Source of the DNA: Amaurobius ferox | Lineage: Eukaryota; Arthropoda; Arachnida; Araneae; Amaurobiidae | DNA: 64,000 nucleotides | Reading direction: 5' to 3' | NCBI GenBank assembly: GCA_951213105.1 | Contig: OX578144.1 | Location: forward strand, 80,058,801 to 80,122,800 | Part shown: positions 24,660 through 35,484 of the stretch, in pieces | Position numbering within the stretch: position 1 is the first letter of the stretch | Layout: each line of letters opens with the position of its first letter | Position numbers and translations under genes: made by a program | Notes under the pieces: generated by a model | The model's input: the letters and a program-made list of their open reading frames with translations, nothing else | Databases searched by the model: none | Told to the model about the DNA's origin: nothing

Positions 24660-25490
24660 GTTTTTACAGCAAAAATTGCCATAAAAATAACAGTTATTTT
24701 CTAACTCTTAGTATAAAGCGCTGTATATAAATAAACGCTGTATATAAATAGCTATATATAAATAAACGCTGTATATAAATAGTATAAAACGCTGTGAAAA
24801 ATACAGCAAAGAGTGTAATAGGATTTTATGGAAGAACTGTAAAATGTACAGCAAAGATGCCGCAAAATTACAGTATAAAACTGTGTAAAAAAATACATTA
24901 AAAAGTGTAGTAGATGTTTATAGAAGTATTGTAAAATGTACAGCAAAATTTGCTGTTAAAACTATTGCTTTTTGTAAAATTTACAGTTTAAAACGTTGTT
25001 AAAACTACAGCGAAAGTGTAGTAGAATTTTACAGGAGTACTGGGAAATATACAAAGCACTGTAAAAATGCAGCATATTTTGCCATAAAAATAACAACTCT
25101 TTTGTAACTTTTACAGTATAAAACGCTGTAAACATACAGCGACAAGTGTAGTAGAATTTTACGAAAGTACCGTAAAATGTACAGCGAAAATGCAGTAAAA
25201 TTACTTCATGAAACTGTAATAAATACAGCAAGATCTGTAGTAGAAGTTTACAGAAGGACTATAATATGAACAAAAACATATCCTTTTAAAACTGCTGATT
25301 TTTGTAAAATTTACACTATTGTCTTAAAAATTATAGTTTTTTTTGTGACATTTAAAGGATAAAACGTTATTAAAAATACAGCAAAAAGTGTTACGTACTG
25401 AAAATTTACAACAAAAATTCCTGGCGCCAGAATTGCCAGTAGTTTTAACTGCAAAATTAACAGTGCTATTTTTTATACAGTGTACACTCT
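24660..25490. repeat. Degenerate minisatellite of ACTGTAAA-type units
   Basis: About 830 bases built of diverged repeats of roughly 90-100 bp, with strings such as AAACGCTGTAAA, TACAGCAAAA and GTGTAGTAGAATTTTACAG. The right edge ends in GGCGCCAGAATTGCCAG...ACAGTG, which looks like a transposon terminus, so the block may be the inside of a DNA element. Open frames across it are by-products. Confidence 0.6.
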
Positions 25491-26097
25491 TCAGCATAGA
25501 CCATCTAAAACATGCATTAATAGCAATGGCAGCAAGATAATAGCAATGGCAGCGTGTTCCGTGATTATAAATTTTATGACAGTTTGAAAATTTTTTGGTA
25601 GGAATCTCTTATAGAAATTTGTTATTTTAAATCTGTCACCAGAAAAATTATGAAATTTTTGCTTTAAAGATATTTTGAGCACTTTTGTCAATTGACTGAC
25701 TACCCCTTTCTGGTCAATCAGAAAAATCGTGAAATAATGGTCCAAGGACGGTGAAGCGCTGATCATGTAAACACTTTCTTGCTTGGGAGCAACGCACTGT
25801 TACAACGCAGTAGTCGCTTCAATTCTACGCATTTTAAATGCTGCCCAATTTATTCAAATGAACAAATTGAACTCTTTATACTTTAACCCCAAGCGTGACA
25901 GACCTGTTTCAAACGTAATTTTTATTTTAATTTTTACAAAATTTTTAAAAACGTAACTTGAGAAAAAATTATAATAAAACTATTTTATTATTATTATTAT
26001 TATTATTTTCTGATGATGCTTATGAAAGTAATCCTGGAGTTCCGGAACAGTGCCCTCTGATTGTGATAAAAGCAGACCTGAACAATATGGAATATAT
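25491..26097. other. No gene seen
   Basis: AT-rich spacer with a (TTA)n run near 25985-26008. Confidence 0.5.
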
Positions 26098-26102
26098 ATA
26101 AT

Positions 26103-26137
<35 letters not shown>

Positions 26138-26155
26138 ATTATATATATATATATA

Positions 26156-26200
<45 letters not shown>
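26098..26200. repeat. Compound (AC)n/(TA)n microsatellite
   Basis: An ACACAC run followed by interrupted TA repeats. It lies on the 3' side of the Penelope-type fragment, as a second (TA)n tract lies on its 5' side. Confidence 0.95.
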
Positions 26201-26201
<1 letters not shown>

Positions 26202-26611
26202 CACAATAAGTAGAAATAGAAAAAAGAAGAATGACATTGCATCAAAATTTCGCCGGGGGGGGATTGTGACCCCCACTTCCCGGTTTAGCCAGCTTTATGT
26301 CATGACGACACTCCCGGAAGCGGATACAATGTCGCCAACCAAGTACATATACTGAAACTTTAAATGTAAAAAAGAAAAAAGTTGAAAAACCTATACTGTC
26401 CCTACACCTATACAATAACTACGAGCTTTACTACATCCAAACAGAAACACAAAATACTATAAAAATGACTTACATCCAATACTAATATATCAAGAAAAAC
26501 AAGCCACGCATACACCTCACCGAAAAGCAAAAGACTCTTACTGTGTACAAAATGATCTCCCTCAGACAGTCAACCATGACCACCACAATGCAGCCACTGT
26601 CCATTACCATC
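26201..26611. other. 3' flank of the Penelope-type fragment
   Basis: No open frame of note. The sequence after the reverse transcriptase stop may be 3' untranslated element sequence. I could not match it to the copy at 48-50 kb. Confidence 0.4.
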
Positions 26612-27486
26612 TCAGACTGAAAGTTCTCTTCCACTCAAATACAAGTCGTAACACTCAGTTACGGTTATGCCGTAAAATTTGCATAAAATGTCACAGAGAA
26701 AACGTAGAGGGTAACCTATTTCGAATGCTTCTTTTAGATAGCCCAGATCACTTATATAACGATTTTCAACACTGCTATTTAAACGTTTGCTTCTTGTTAA
26801 AAAATTTATAATAATGTTCCTAAAAGCATTTCTATGCAGACAAGAATGCCAATTAATAATGTAATTTATTTTAAAATTAAATGCTTTTCTTTTATCATAT
26901 AATTTAAAATCTACTTTACCATTAGAAAGTTTATATAATGTTAAATCTAAAAAATTAATACTATTATCAATGTTACGGGAAGTTTCTGTTAATGTCAAAT
27001 TTGAAGGAAAAAAAGTAAAATCTAAGTGATCCCGGTCATCGTGGCATGCATATAATATGTCATCCACATAACGTATGTATACAATCTCGTTTACAATATG
27101 AGTTCCCTCCTCGTATTTGTTCAAGTATATATCAGCCAGAATAGATGAATAAGCACCCCCCATCGGAATTCCATTACGCTGTCTGTAGAAATCAGTTCCA
27201 TCATAAAGCACAGTTTCAAACAAGACCATTTCGATTAGACATTTGTATAGAAGTTGTTTAATGAGGTTTTGCATCTCATACTTATCATACATCTCCATCA
27301 ATATGTGAAACAGATCATTTATATCTATATTGCAAAAAAGGTCATTGAAATCACAACTCCTATACTGTAAATCGTCAGATATGTCTTTAAGTTTTTTTAT
27401 TTTTTTTATTTGTGTTGTATAGAAATGTACTTGTTTGAGCAGCTTGGCGCCTTTGGGTATATTTTCAGTTGTTAGTTTTAGATGAG
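26612..27486 (-). pseudogene. Penelope-like element reverse transcriptase (5'-truncated copy)
   Basis: A continuous frame with the catalytic reverse transcriptase motifs: motif A in SCDFNDLFCNI, motif B in NGIPMGGAYSSILADIYL, motif C in YIRYVDDIL (catalytic YVDD intact), motif D/E region SINFLDLTL, then a thumb-like stretch WHSCLHRNAFRNI. RYVDD, PMGG, NFLDL and the histidine-containing thumb stretch are typical of Penelope-like elements. The frame is open upstream of the first ATG to about 27486, where it meets a (TA)n tract, so the N-terminal part is missing. No GIY-YIG nuclease follows the stop. It is homologous to 49228-50174 but clearly diverged from it. Confidence 0.85.
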
Positions 27487-27493
27487 ATAAATG

Positions 27494-27564
<71 letters not shown>

Positions 27565-27565
27565 A
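27487..27565. repeat. (TA)n microsatellite
   Basis: About 75 bases of TA repeat with one interruption, abutting the truncated end of the reverse transcriptase fragment. Confidence 0.95.
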
Positions 27566-28359
27566 TCTGATCCATTTTCTACATTGGGCCATGTGCATAA
27601 TTTCAGCAATACAATGTACAAGTATGCACACAGAAACATAGAGTTTCAGTATTACTGTACCAGGTATGGCCCATGAAAACGTACATGGTTTCGGAAATTA
27701 TTTTCAATTTTTACTAATTTATAATTCGTTTTCGAAATTGGAGTGGAGAGTCGCATTCTAGATATTTCCTATTTAGCGATAGCGCGAAAATGTTTGGCTA
27801 GAGAAGTTAAACTCGGTTAATTATTTAAGTTGGGTACAGTTGCCATGGGCTAACAAACATGGATGTTTTTCTGTCTCAATTAGTAATGGCCCCCGAAAAT
27901 GGATGGGTCACCACAACGAAGAAACTGGTAAACAACATGGTCCATTAACTTTTAGCGCCCCTCTTCCTCAAATTAGTGGAAATCCACTGAACTGAAACAA
28001 AACGAAGAGAGTCTCCTGTCATCAATAGAATTTAAAAAGATCTCTTCCAGGATTTATTAGGTGCGTGCGTACGAATGCAGGAATCAACGGAGTTCGCTAA
28101 AATATGTAATTATGAGTCTGGCAATATTGAAATACATGATTACTCCTCGAAATTACCTCCTATGAATAGTAAGGGAGCCATTTCTAGCCTCTTAAAAGCT
28201 CTACAAGGATGTGAAATTTGATTTTGAATCGGGTTGTTAGTTTCCGAAATAAAGTGACTGTAATTTCGATATTTCAATATTTTGAACTATTTGTATTTTA
28301 AGATATTATTCACGCAAAACCATTTTGGCTCCATCCGACAGAAACTAATGCCAATTGTT
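27566..28359. other. No gene seen
   Basis: Spacer without recognised repeats. GGGCCATG and GGCCCATGAA strings at about 27586 and 27667 are weakly inverted. Confidence 0.4.
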
Positions 28360-29118
28360 ACTTTCCCTGCAATACATGGTAATGTATAGGGAAAGTATTG
28401 GAATCATGCCGAAAATCACAACTCGAGTTTTCGACGGATCTACACGTTTCGAGACCTCTAGAATACGAAAAAACTATTTTTAGCGTGACGTCTGTGTGTG
28501 TGTCTGTGTGTCTGTCTGTCTGTGCAGATTTTGTATCCACTCTAACTAAAAAACTAATGGACCGAATTTCACAAAATTTGGTAGGTAAGTTACTTGTGAG
28601 CGAGTCTGGTGCTGATTAGTTTTGGGTACGATTCGGAATTAAAGAACCCGCCTTTTTTTGCGAAATGGCCCGCAAAAACTTGTATCCACTCTAACTGAAA
28701 AACTGATGGACCGAATTTCACAAAATTCGGTAGATGAGTCACTTGTGGGCTACCTTGGTGCTGATTAGATTTTGGTACGATTCGGAAAAAAATGACCTGC
28801 CTTTTTTTGCAAAATGGCCCGCAAAAATCGTCCAAATCTAAACTAATGAACTGGGTATACTCAAATATATCCATTAAATGCTGATTTAATACGTAATTTT
28901 TAACGAGGAAAAGAATAAGACCAACCCCATTACACTAGGACTAGCTGTTCTCGAGATATTTTAGTTTTTCGTACTTTCCCTACGCCACCTTTGAAAATAA
29001 GCCCGGTTACCGAATGAGAACGAAAATTGAATTAAAAGTGAAATAAATTTAGTTAAAATAAAGAGAACGTTAATATAAGTCTGCAGGGAAAGTCATGTGC
29101 TGCCCACATCAGACTTTT
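28360..29118 (+). mobile_element. Helentron-like element, family A (copy 3)
   Basis: The cleanest copy. Its start hairpin is ACTTTCCCTGCA / AGGGAAAGT, followed by CTCGAGTTTTCGACGG and a GTCTGTGTGTCTGTCTGTCTGTG tract (about 28490-28526). Two tandem units of 149 bp follow (TGTATCCACT at 28532 and 28681). The 3' end is CTGCAGGGAAAGTCATGTGCTGCCCACATC. The outer TTTCCCTGCA and TGCAGGGAAA are exact inverse copies. Confidence 0.8.
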
Positions 29119-29166
29119 TAATTGACAAGTGATTATTATACCATAAACAATAGCTTTTTTCTTATT

Positions 29167-29923
29167 ACTTTCCCTGCAATACTTGGTAATGTATAGGGAA
29201 AGTATTGGAATCATGTCGAAAATCGCAACTCGAGTTTTCGACGGATCTACACGTTTCGAGACCTCTAGAACACGAAAAAACTATTTTTAGCGTGACGTCT
29301 GTGTGTGTGTCTGTGTGTCTGTCTGTGCAGATTTTGTATCCACTCTAACTAAAGAACTAATTGACCAAATATCAGAAAATTTGGTAGGTAATTCACTTGT
29401 GAGAGAATCTGGTGCTGATTAGTTTTGGGTATGATTTGGGATAAAAGAACTCGCCTTTTTTTGCGAAATGTCCCGCAAAAGCTGGTATCCACTCTAGCTA
29501 AAAATCTAATGGACCGAATTTCACAAAATTTGATAGATAAGTTGCTTGTGGATCTCGCTGGTGCTGATTAGATTTTGGTATGATTTGGAAAAAAATAACG
29601 TGCCTTTTTTTGCAAAATGGCCCGCAAAAATCGCCAAAATCTAAAATAAAAAACTGCGTATGCTGAAATATATCCATTAAATGCTTGTTTAATACGTAAT
29701 GTTTAACGAAGAAAAGAATAAGACCAACCCCATTACACTAGCACTAGCCGTTCTCGAGATATTTTCGTTTTTTCATTTTTCTCTACGCCACCTTTGAAAA
29801 TGAGTCCAGTTACCAAATGAGAACGAAAATTGAATTAATAGTGAATTAAATTTAATTAAAATAAAGAGAATGCGTGTATAAGTCTGCAAGGAAAGTCATA
29901 TGCTGCCCACATCAGATTTTTTT
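29167..29923 (+). mobile_element. Helentron-like element, family A (copy 4), tandem to copy 3
   Basis: Same orientation, same two-unit structure and almost the same length as copy 3, starting only about 50 bases after it. It ends with CTGCAAGGAAAGTCATATGCTGCCC. High similarity suggests either two insertions or a local tandem duplication. Confidence 0.8.
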
Positions 29924-31089
29924 GCTGTTCGTTAATCCATTCAAGAAACAGTTTAACTTTAAATACATATTTCCACTTATGAAAATGCTGCTTCGATTAT
30001 TTTACATCTAATTTCAGAAGAGAAAACGTACGATGAAATATGAGAAATGGCTACAAACTGCCCTCTTCCTCTATCTTATCTGTTTAACTGATTGACACGG
30101 TGTCTTCCGATACGTCTGCATACTTCAGCCTTGTCTGGTGACCTCTTGGAGATCGTTCTTGAATGCTCGTTCATTAAAATGCCAAATTTCAGAAATAAGA
30201 CATGCGAATTTGGCCTCTTTTACTTTACTTGATTTGAGTAGCAGTCATATTTAAATTAGGACAGATAATACTGAGTCAAAACGTTTTAACAGGTTTTTTT
30301 GCATATTTTTATTTTAAAACCGATATACCAACAATGATATCCGCATTTCTAAATTTTTAAATATGAACACTTTGCTCACGATAAAAATTGGGGAAATTTA
30401 CGGGTTAACAATAAGGCTTATGTTGTAGCTTAAGTTTAAAGAGAACAAGTTTTATATCTCTTCTAATTAAACACACAAAGAGCAATGATAAAATGAAAAA
30501 TCTTTAAGTAGTATGATAACATTAAAATGCACCATAGAAAACAATAATGCACCTAAATTTCATGTTACTCTGATTAATGAAACTTTATTGGTTAGGACCT
30601 CAGAGAATTTAATCACACTCACAAACACCAGATCAAGTTAAATAAAAGGTTCTAAAAACAAATTGCAGACAAAAATCAGCAAAATGAAACGATAAAGTAT
30701 TATACAAAGCAAATTAATTGCATAAAATAGGTCCATTATATAAGGTAATGTAAAAAGCTGAAAAAATATAGGCTCTCTTCATGGTGAAACGCTCTCCATC
30801 AAGTAAAAGAAACACAAACTTTCCAAAAATGTTCTGAAATCTCTAATTGGTTTGCGCCAAGTCGCCAAAGGACCGAAGCCGTACCTTCAGGACTGCAATA
30901 TCGGTTGAAGGTCAGGATCCTTGCAGAAGATTTAAGTATTTGGAGAGCAAAAGTGTAATTATAGTTACTCGCTTAAATGAAGTCAAAAACTGTGTTAAAA
31001 ATATGAATTATAAAATATGAAAAAAAATCGTCTGCTATAAATATAAATTAAAATAACCTAAGAACGGTTGATTGTACACTATTAAAGTT
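29924..31089. other. No gene seen
   Basis: AT-rich spacer without open frames above background. Confidence 0.5.
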
Positions 31090-31374
31090 AATTAAGAAAG
31101 TTTGGGATATTTTTTTTTCTGCCCACAATGGAACGAATTCTGTGTATCTAGTTATTCTCGAGTTATAGCTGGAAGAGTGTAGGAACAAGAAATTCCGCGA
31201 ATTATAAATTTTTCGAATAAAATTTCAAGATTTTATTCTTTTGTCATTATTTACAGGTCAAGTCTCACGTGTATGCAAAGTTCCAAGTTCAAAACTTCAC
31301 AAATAAACCTTCAGCAGTTTGGACTGTAATTTATGTACATTTAGTCAGCATATATAAATTACACAGTACACTGT
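31090..31374 (+). repeat. Dispersed repeat, family C (copy 2)
   Basis: Contains TTCTCGAGTTATAGCTGGAAG and AACAAGAAATTCCGCGAATT, which match the minus strand of 16410-16650. Class unknown. Confidence 0.5.
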
Positions 31375-31423
31375 CGAAAACTCAGACCACCCGACTCGCC
31401 CTAGGGCACGAGCAGCAACTTGT
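31375..31423 (-). repeat. SINE-tail fragment, 5' part replaced
   Basis: On the minus strand it reads AAACAAGTTGCTGCTCG...GAGTCGGGTGGTCTGAGTTTTCGAC, the hairpin module without its 5' stem. The missing arm is exactly where the long palindrome begins. Confidence 0.6.
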
Positions 31424-31863
31424 TTACAATTTGGGGATTGGAGAGCGCCCGCTAGCAGAAAGTATAAAGAACAGTTATTATAAAGAACAGTTAGTATAAA
31501 GAAAATGAGAAAACAATTATGTTATTGAGAATCTATACCATACAGTTGAGTGAGACTGTTTGACTAAACGACATGAAATACACAGTGTACTGTGTACAGT
31601 GTACACATGTAATGTGTACATGTACACAGTACACTGTATGGTTTCATGTTACACATGAAATGTACAGTGTACAGTGTACACAGTACACTGTGTATTTCAT
31701 GTCGTTTAGTCAATCAGTCTCACTCAACTGTATGGTATAGATTCTCAATAACATAATTGTTTTCTCGTTTTCTTTACACTAGTTGTTCTTTATAATAGCT
31801 GTTCTTTATACTTTCTACTAGCGGGCACTTTCCAACCCCCCCCCCCCCCAAATCGTAAACAAT
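31424..31863. repeat. Long near-perfect inverted repeat (about 190-bp arms)
   Basis: The left arm (about 31424-31612) and right arm (about 31665-31863) are reverse complements with few differences. They include TATAAAGAACAG / CTGTTCTTTATA, GAGAATCTATACCATACAG and its inverse, and ACGACATGAAATACACAG and its inverse. The centre is made of GTACAC/GTGTACA runs. It could form a large cruciform or a foldback transcript. Right end: a poly-C run next to AAATCGTAAACAA mirrors the left TTGTTTACAATTTGGGG. Confidence 0.9.
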
Positions 31864-32799
31864 TTTAAATGATTTCAATTAAATAGTCAGTTAGCATGCT
31901 AAAAGTTCTAACAATAAGAACCAAGAAATTGTTCATGACAGCAGTAGTTTCGAAACGCCCTGTTTATAGGAATCAACAATAAGGCATATCATTGACCATA
32001 TTGTTCCAAATGCACTAATTAACGTTGTAGTCCAGTTTATAATTAAATATACTTTTCATGTTTTCCATGCTTCAATGAATTAGTCATCGGCCATATTTAT
32101 GACTTGTCTGCCAGTAACCAATCACAAAGAAGTTTGAAATCGGCTCGATCCATTAAATCTTGACTCCTATTGAAGGAAAATGTCCACTCCAAATTTGTAT
32201 ACAAGATATAATGACTCATAAACTAAATCAAAATTAAGAAAGGACTTCATGCAGAAATTGAATAAACTATGTACATACCTACTAAAACTCGTGGTCTTGC
32301 TATTGTTTATCTGTCCAGAACGCGAACTCTTAGCTCAAATATTCTTTCTTTGAATTTGACATTAAGTCAATTTTAAAGTCTAAATCAAAGTTTATATCAG
32401 CGTATTCCTCTAACATTTTCCTATAAATGTACCAAATTTCATATATTTGTATGCTATAGATTTTATCAGACGAGGCAGAGAAAAGCGAGAGACGCGTCAA
32501 CTATTATTATTATTATTTGTATTTAACTTTGTTATAGTAACTTTAATATAGAGATATAATAACTTTATTATGTTACCTTTATTGTGTTAACTTTGTTACG
32601 TTAACTTTATTATAGAGTTTATTAAAATAAGAGCGTGCTCACATAATTAAAAACAGGTAAAAGAATCATAAAAGGTTAGACAACCTCGTATTTCGAGAAA
32701 ATGTATAAAAGTAACAAAAAAAAAATCTTTCTTTGAAAAGTTTTTTTTTAAGAACCTTATATGCAAAGAACAACTTTTTTCGAAACGGATTTAACAACC
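31864..32799. other. No gene seen
   Basis: AT-rich spacer. A locally repetitive stretch (about 32500-32640) has TTAACTTTATTA-type strings. Confidence 0.5.
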
Positions 32800-32965
32800 T
32801 GTAAAGCTAATTTTGAATGGCGGTATAAGATAAAATAAAGACTGAAGGAAAACCTAATTACATGAGCAAGGCAAAACTGAGGAACTGAAAAAGTGTTGGT
32901 AATGGCTGCTTTATTAATCTTCTTTAAATGTATGTTTTTAGAAGAAAATAAAGTTTTTCTAACTT
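32800..32965 (+). repeat. Dispersed repeat, family H (copy 1, truncated)
   Basis: Shares AAAGCTAATTTTGAATGG and a GTAATGGCTGCTTTATTAATC-like string with 34600-34930, and more weakly with 39300-39600. All three are on the plus strand. Class unknown. Confidence 0.5.
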
Positions 32966-32969
32966 TCTT

Positions 32970-34300
32970 TTACATTCCGTACATAGGTAGTATAATATAT
33001 AGGGTAGTATAAGTACTGTGATGGGGTCGAAAATTCGAATTAGATTTTGCGATGGAAGAGCACGTTTTAAGCATTCCTAAACTCGAATCGAACGTTTTTG
33101 AAGTAGTGTGTGTGTGTGTGTGTGTGTGTGTTAGTGTGTGTGTGTGTGTGTTAGCGTTAGTGTGTGTGTGTTAGTGTGTGTGTGTTAGTGTTAGTGTGTG
33201 TGTGTTAGTGTTAGTGTGTGTGTGTTAGTGTTAGTGTGTGTGTGTTAGTGTGTTAGTGTTAGTGTGTGTTGTTGTTGTTGAGACCCAGACCGTCCGACCT
33301 ACCAGAAAGGTGTAAGGTAACTGTTTGGACGGCCGGGAAGTGCCACCCAATTTAGACCGGAACCCAGTGGGGGAGGCATCCACAGGGACCGTTCCCTCCT
33401 TCCCCTACCACCAACCTCTCGGAAGGACTTACGGACCCACATGTTTAACGTGATCGTACTCCGCGTGAACACAGCGGCAGTTTTGGCAGTGGCTGGAATC
33501 GAACCCGGGCCTACCGAGTGCAACTCCAGCGCGTAACCAATGGGCTACCGCGCCCAGTGTTAGTGTGTGTGTGAGTGTGAAAGCAATATCTCAAAAACGA
33601 ATGAAGCGTTTCGAAAATAATTTGGTATGATACTACAATCATTGAATTTTTGAACTATATTGATTTTATACTCAATTAAATGTTTAAAAGTCTCCTCAAT
33701 TTGTTAAAGAATTTTTTATCACGTCATAAACAATTCAGGACCTTTAATAGTGATACATAAATATTCATTTCAGACGTAATTTTTCTCGAAATGAATGACA
33801 CAAACTGTACAATGCTAGAATGTACCCTTCTCGAGATATTGCTCATTTAAAAAAAATTATACTTATTAAAAAATTGTATAAAATTACAAAGTTGTTAGTA
33901 TCATGAAATACGTTCACTTTTCAGATGCAATATCAAGCAAAAAATCTGTTAGCATCATTTTCGAGGATCTAGTTTGTTCCATTCACCAGATAGGATATTT
34001 TTTGTAATAGTTTTATGTTTTGACGCACAAGAATTCGCCAATAGTCATTTATTTCACGCGATATTAATTAAATGTGAATTGTATTGTGATGAGTCATCGC
34101 ACGAGATATTTGGTTGGCCCGAGAGTGATTCTATTTGGATTAAAAAGCTGCCAAAAGCGCCAAATTTAAATTTATGTGGAATTAAATCAATGCCAAAACG
34201 TCGAGCCGTGGATCTTGCGCCTCATAATTTCGCTGTGAAAGAAGTAAAGTAAGCATTATGTAGGGAATGTCATGTGCGGCTCACATCAGATTTTTTTTTA
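32970..34300 (+). mobile_element. Helentron-like element, family B (copy 2), with nested SINE
   Basis: Starts with ACATTCCGTACATAGG and contains GGGGTCGAAAATTCGAATT and GAGCACGTTTTAAGC. It then carries a long interrupted (GT)n/GTTAGT microsatellite (33100-33270). It ends with TATGTAGGGAATGTCATGTGC and the closing stem-loop near 34290. Start (ACATTCC) and end (GGAATGT) share the same unusual base, unlike ACTTTCC in the other copies. A SINE lies inside the microsatellite. The 92-codon frame at 33974-34252 is inside the element and has no recognised domain. Confidence 0.65.
33270..33555 (-). mobile_element. tRNA-derived SINE1 inserted in a microsatellite
   Basis: Full-length copy on the minus strand: A box TAGCCCATTGG, B box GGTTCGATTCC, body and 3' hairpin CCGTCC...GGACGG with CTGGGTCTC(AAC)n. 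It is flanked by AGTGTTAGTGTGTGT on both sides (33255-33269 and 33556-33570). The flank is itself a repeat, so this duplication is weaker proof than elsewhere. Confidence 0.88.
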
Positions 34301-34549
34301 TCACGCTGCCACTGGCAATGGGAGCAGGATTCTAATTTTGAGTACGCCCCCTATAGTTGGGTTCTATGAATGTGAGCTTGAATTCTTATTCACTATGCAT
34401 AACCACAATTCTCGATTATTGTTCTCTTTTTGCATGTAATTTATTCAGTGCTGAAATTTAAAATAGAATCGCATTCATGCAATTTACTTTAAAAGGGTGA
34501 AGAAGACGAAAAATGCATATTCTACTTCAAGAAATAATCATTCTAAAGT

Positions 34550-34960
34550 TAAAAAAAAATAGTTTCCCATTTCAAAAACCATTTTAAAGAATCCCATGCT
34601 GATAATCTCTTTCTCAGACGAATTCGCCAACTTCTAAAGCCAATTTTGAATGGACGTGACGTAAAAGAAGAAAACTAATTAAGCGTGCAAGGTACAACCA
34701 AGACACCGTAGACGAGCTGGTAATGACCGCTTTGTTAGTCTTCTTTCAAAGCTGGTAGTCTTGATGTCTTGCTCTAATTTTAGGGTAGAAGAAGATTGGT
34801 ATTAGAACGTTGGATTTAATACGGTGTTTTTCAGACAGAGGCAAAAAAAAAAAGGATGTGGCCCTGAACGAGAAGATGTGACCAAGACACGATTTTTGGT
34901 CTGGAATATCGGAGGGCGCGGGGTATATACGGAGTAAATGAAGAAAGAAGTGCAACGGGT
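34550..34960 (+). repeat. Dispersed repeat, family H (copy 2)
   Basis: Matches 39300-39600 over strings such as TAATTTTAGGGTAG, CGGTGTTTTTCAGA and GACACGATTTTTGG, and the 5' part matches 32800-32965. No inverted ends found. Confidence 0.55.
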
Positions 34961-35484
34961 ATGAAACATCATACCATGAAGTTAGAGAGGAGGAGATAAA
35001 ACTCCTATGGATGAAACGCCTGAAAATGCCATAATGCTTTGAGAATTATATCTAGGTGTCGCTAGTGTTTGTAAAGTAGTTGCTATTGTTAGTTGACACT
35101 ATAGAAAGGCGTAGTATTTAGTATATGTATATTTAATAATTTTTAAATTAAGGATTCCTTAATTATCAGTATAATTAACCAGTATTTTTTCATAATTGTA
35201 GGATAGAGTACAGAATATGTGGAGATAAAAATGAATTGGAAAGTAATATAATTTTGAATACGTAGGAATATTCTTTATTGTTTCAGTTATTCTTTGCGTT
35301 GTACTAATAATTAATTTTTACAAAATTGACAGTTTAAATAAATATTTTAGGTCTTTCGCCATAGAAATGCATACAATACAGGACTACTTATCTTATCCCA
35401 GTGCCACCTGAATTATTGTCTCACACGATATTGGCGTTTCCTTAATATGAAGATTTAACTCCTTACTATTACCCCCATGCATCA
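34961..35484. other. No gene seen
   Basis: AT-rich spacer before the Tc1-like element. Confidence 0.5.

Noticed and set aside
26005..26040. CTGATGA...GAAA string resembling a hammerhead core
   Set aside because: The segment between the two core parts does not form a credible stem II, and flanking stems I and III are absent.
28590..28874. 94-codon minus-strand open frame, also seen at 55996-56277
   Set aside because: Its recurrence reflects the tandem units of A-family elements. It is antisense to the element, frame-broken in other copies and has no domain.
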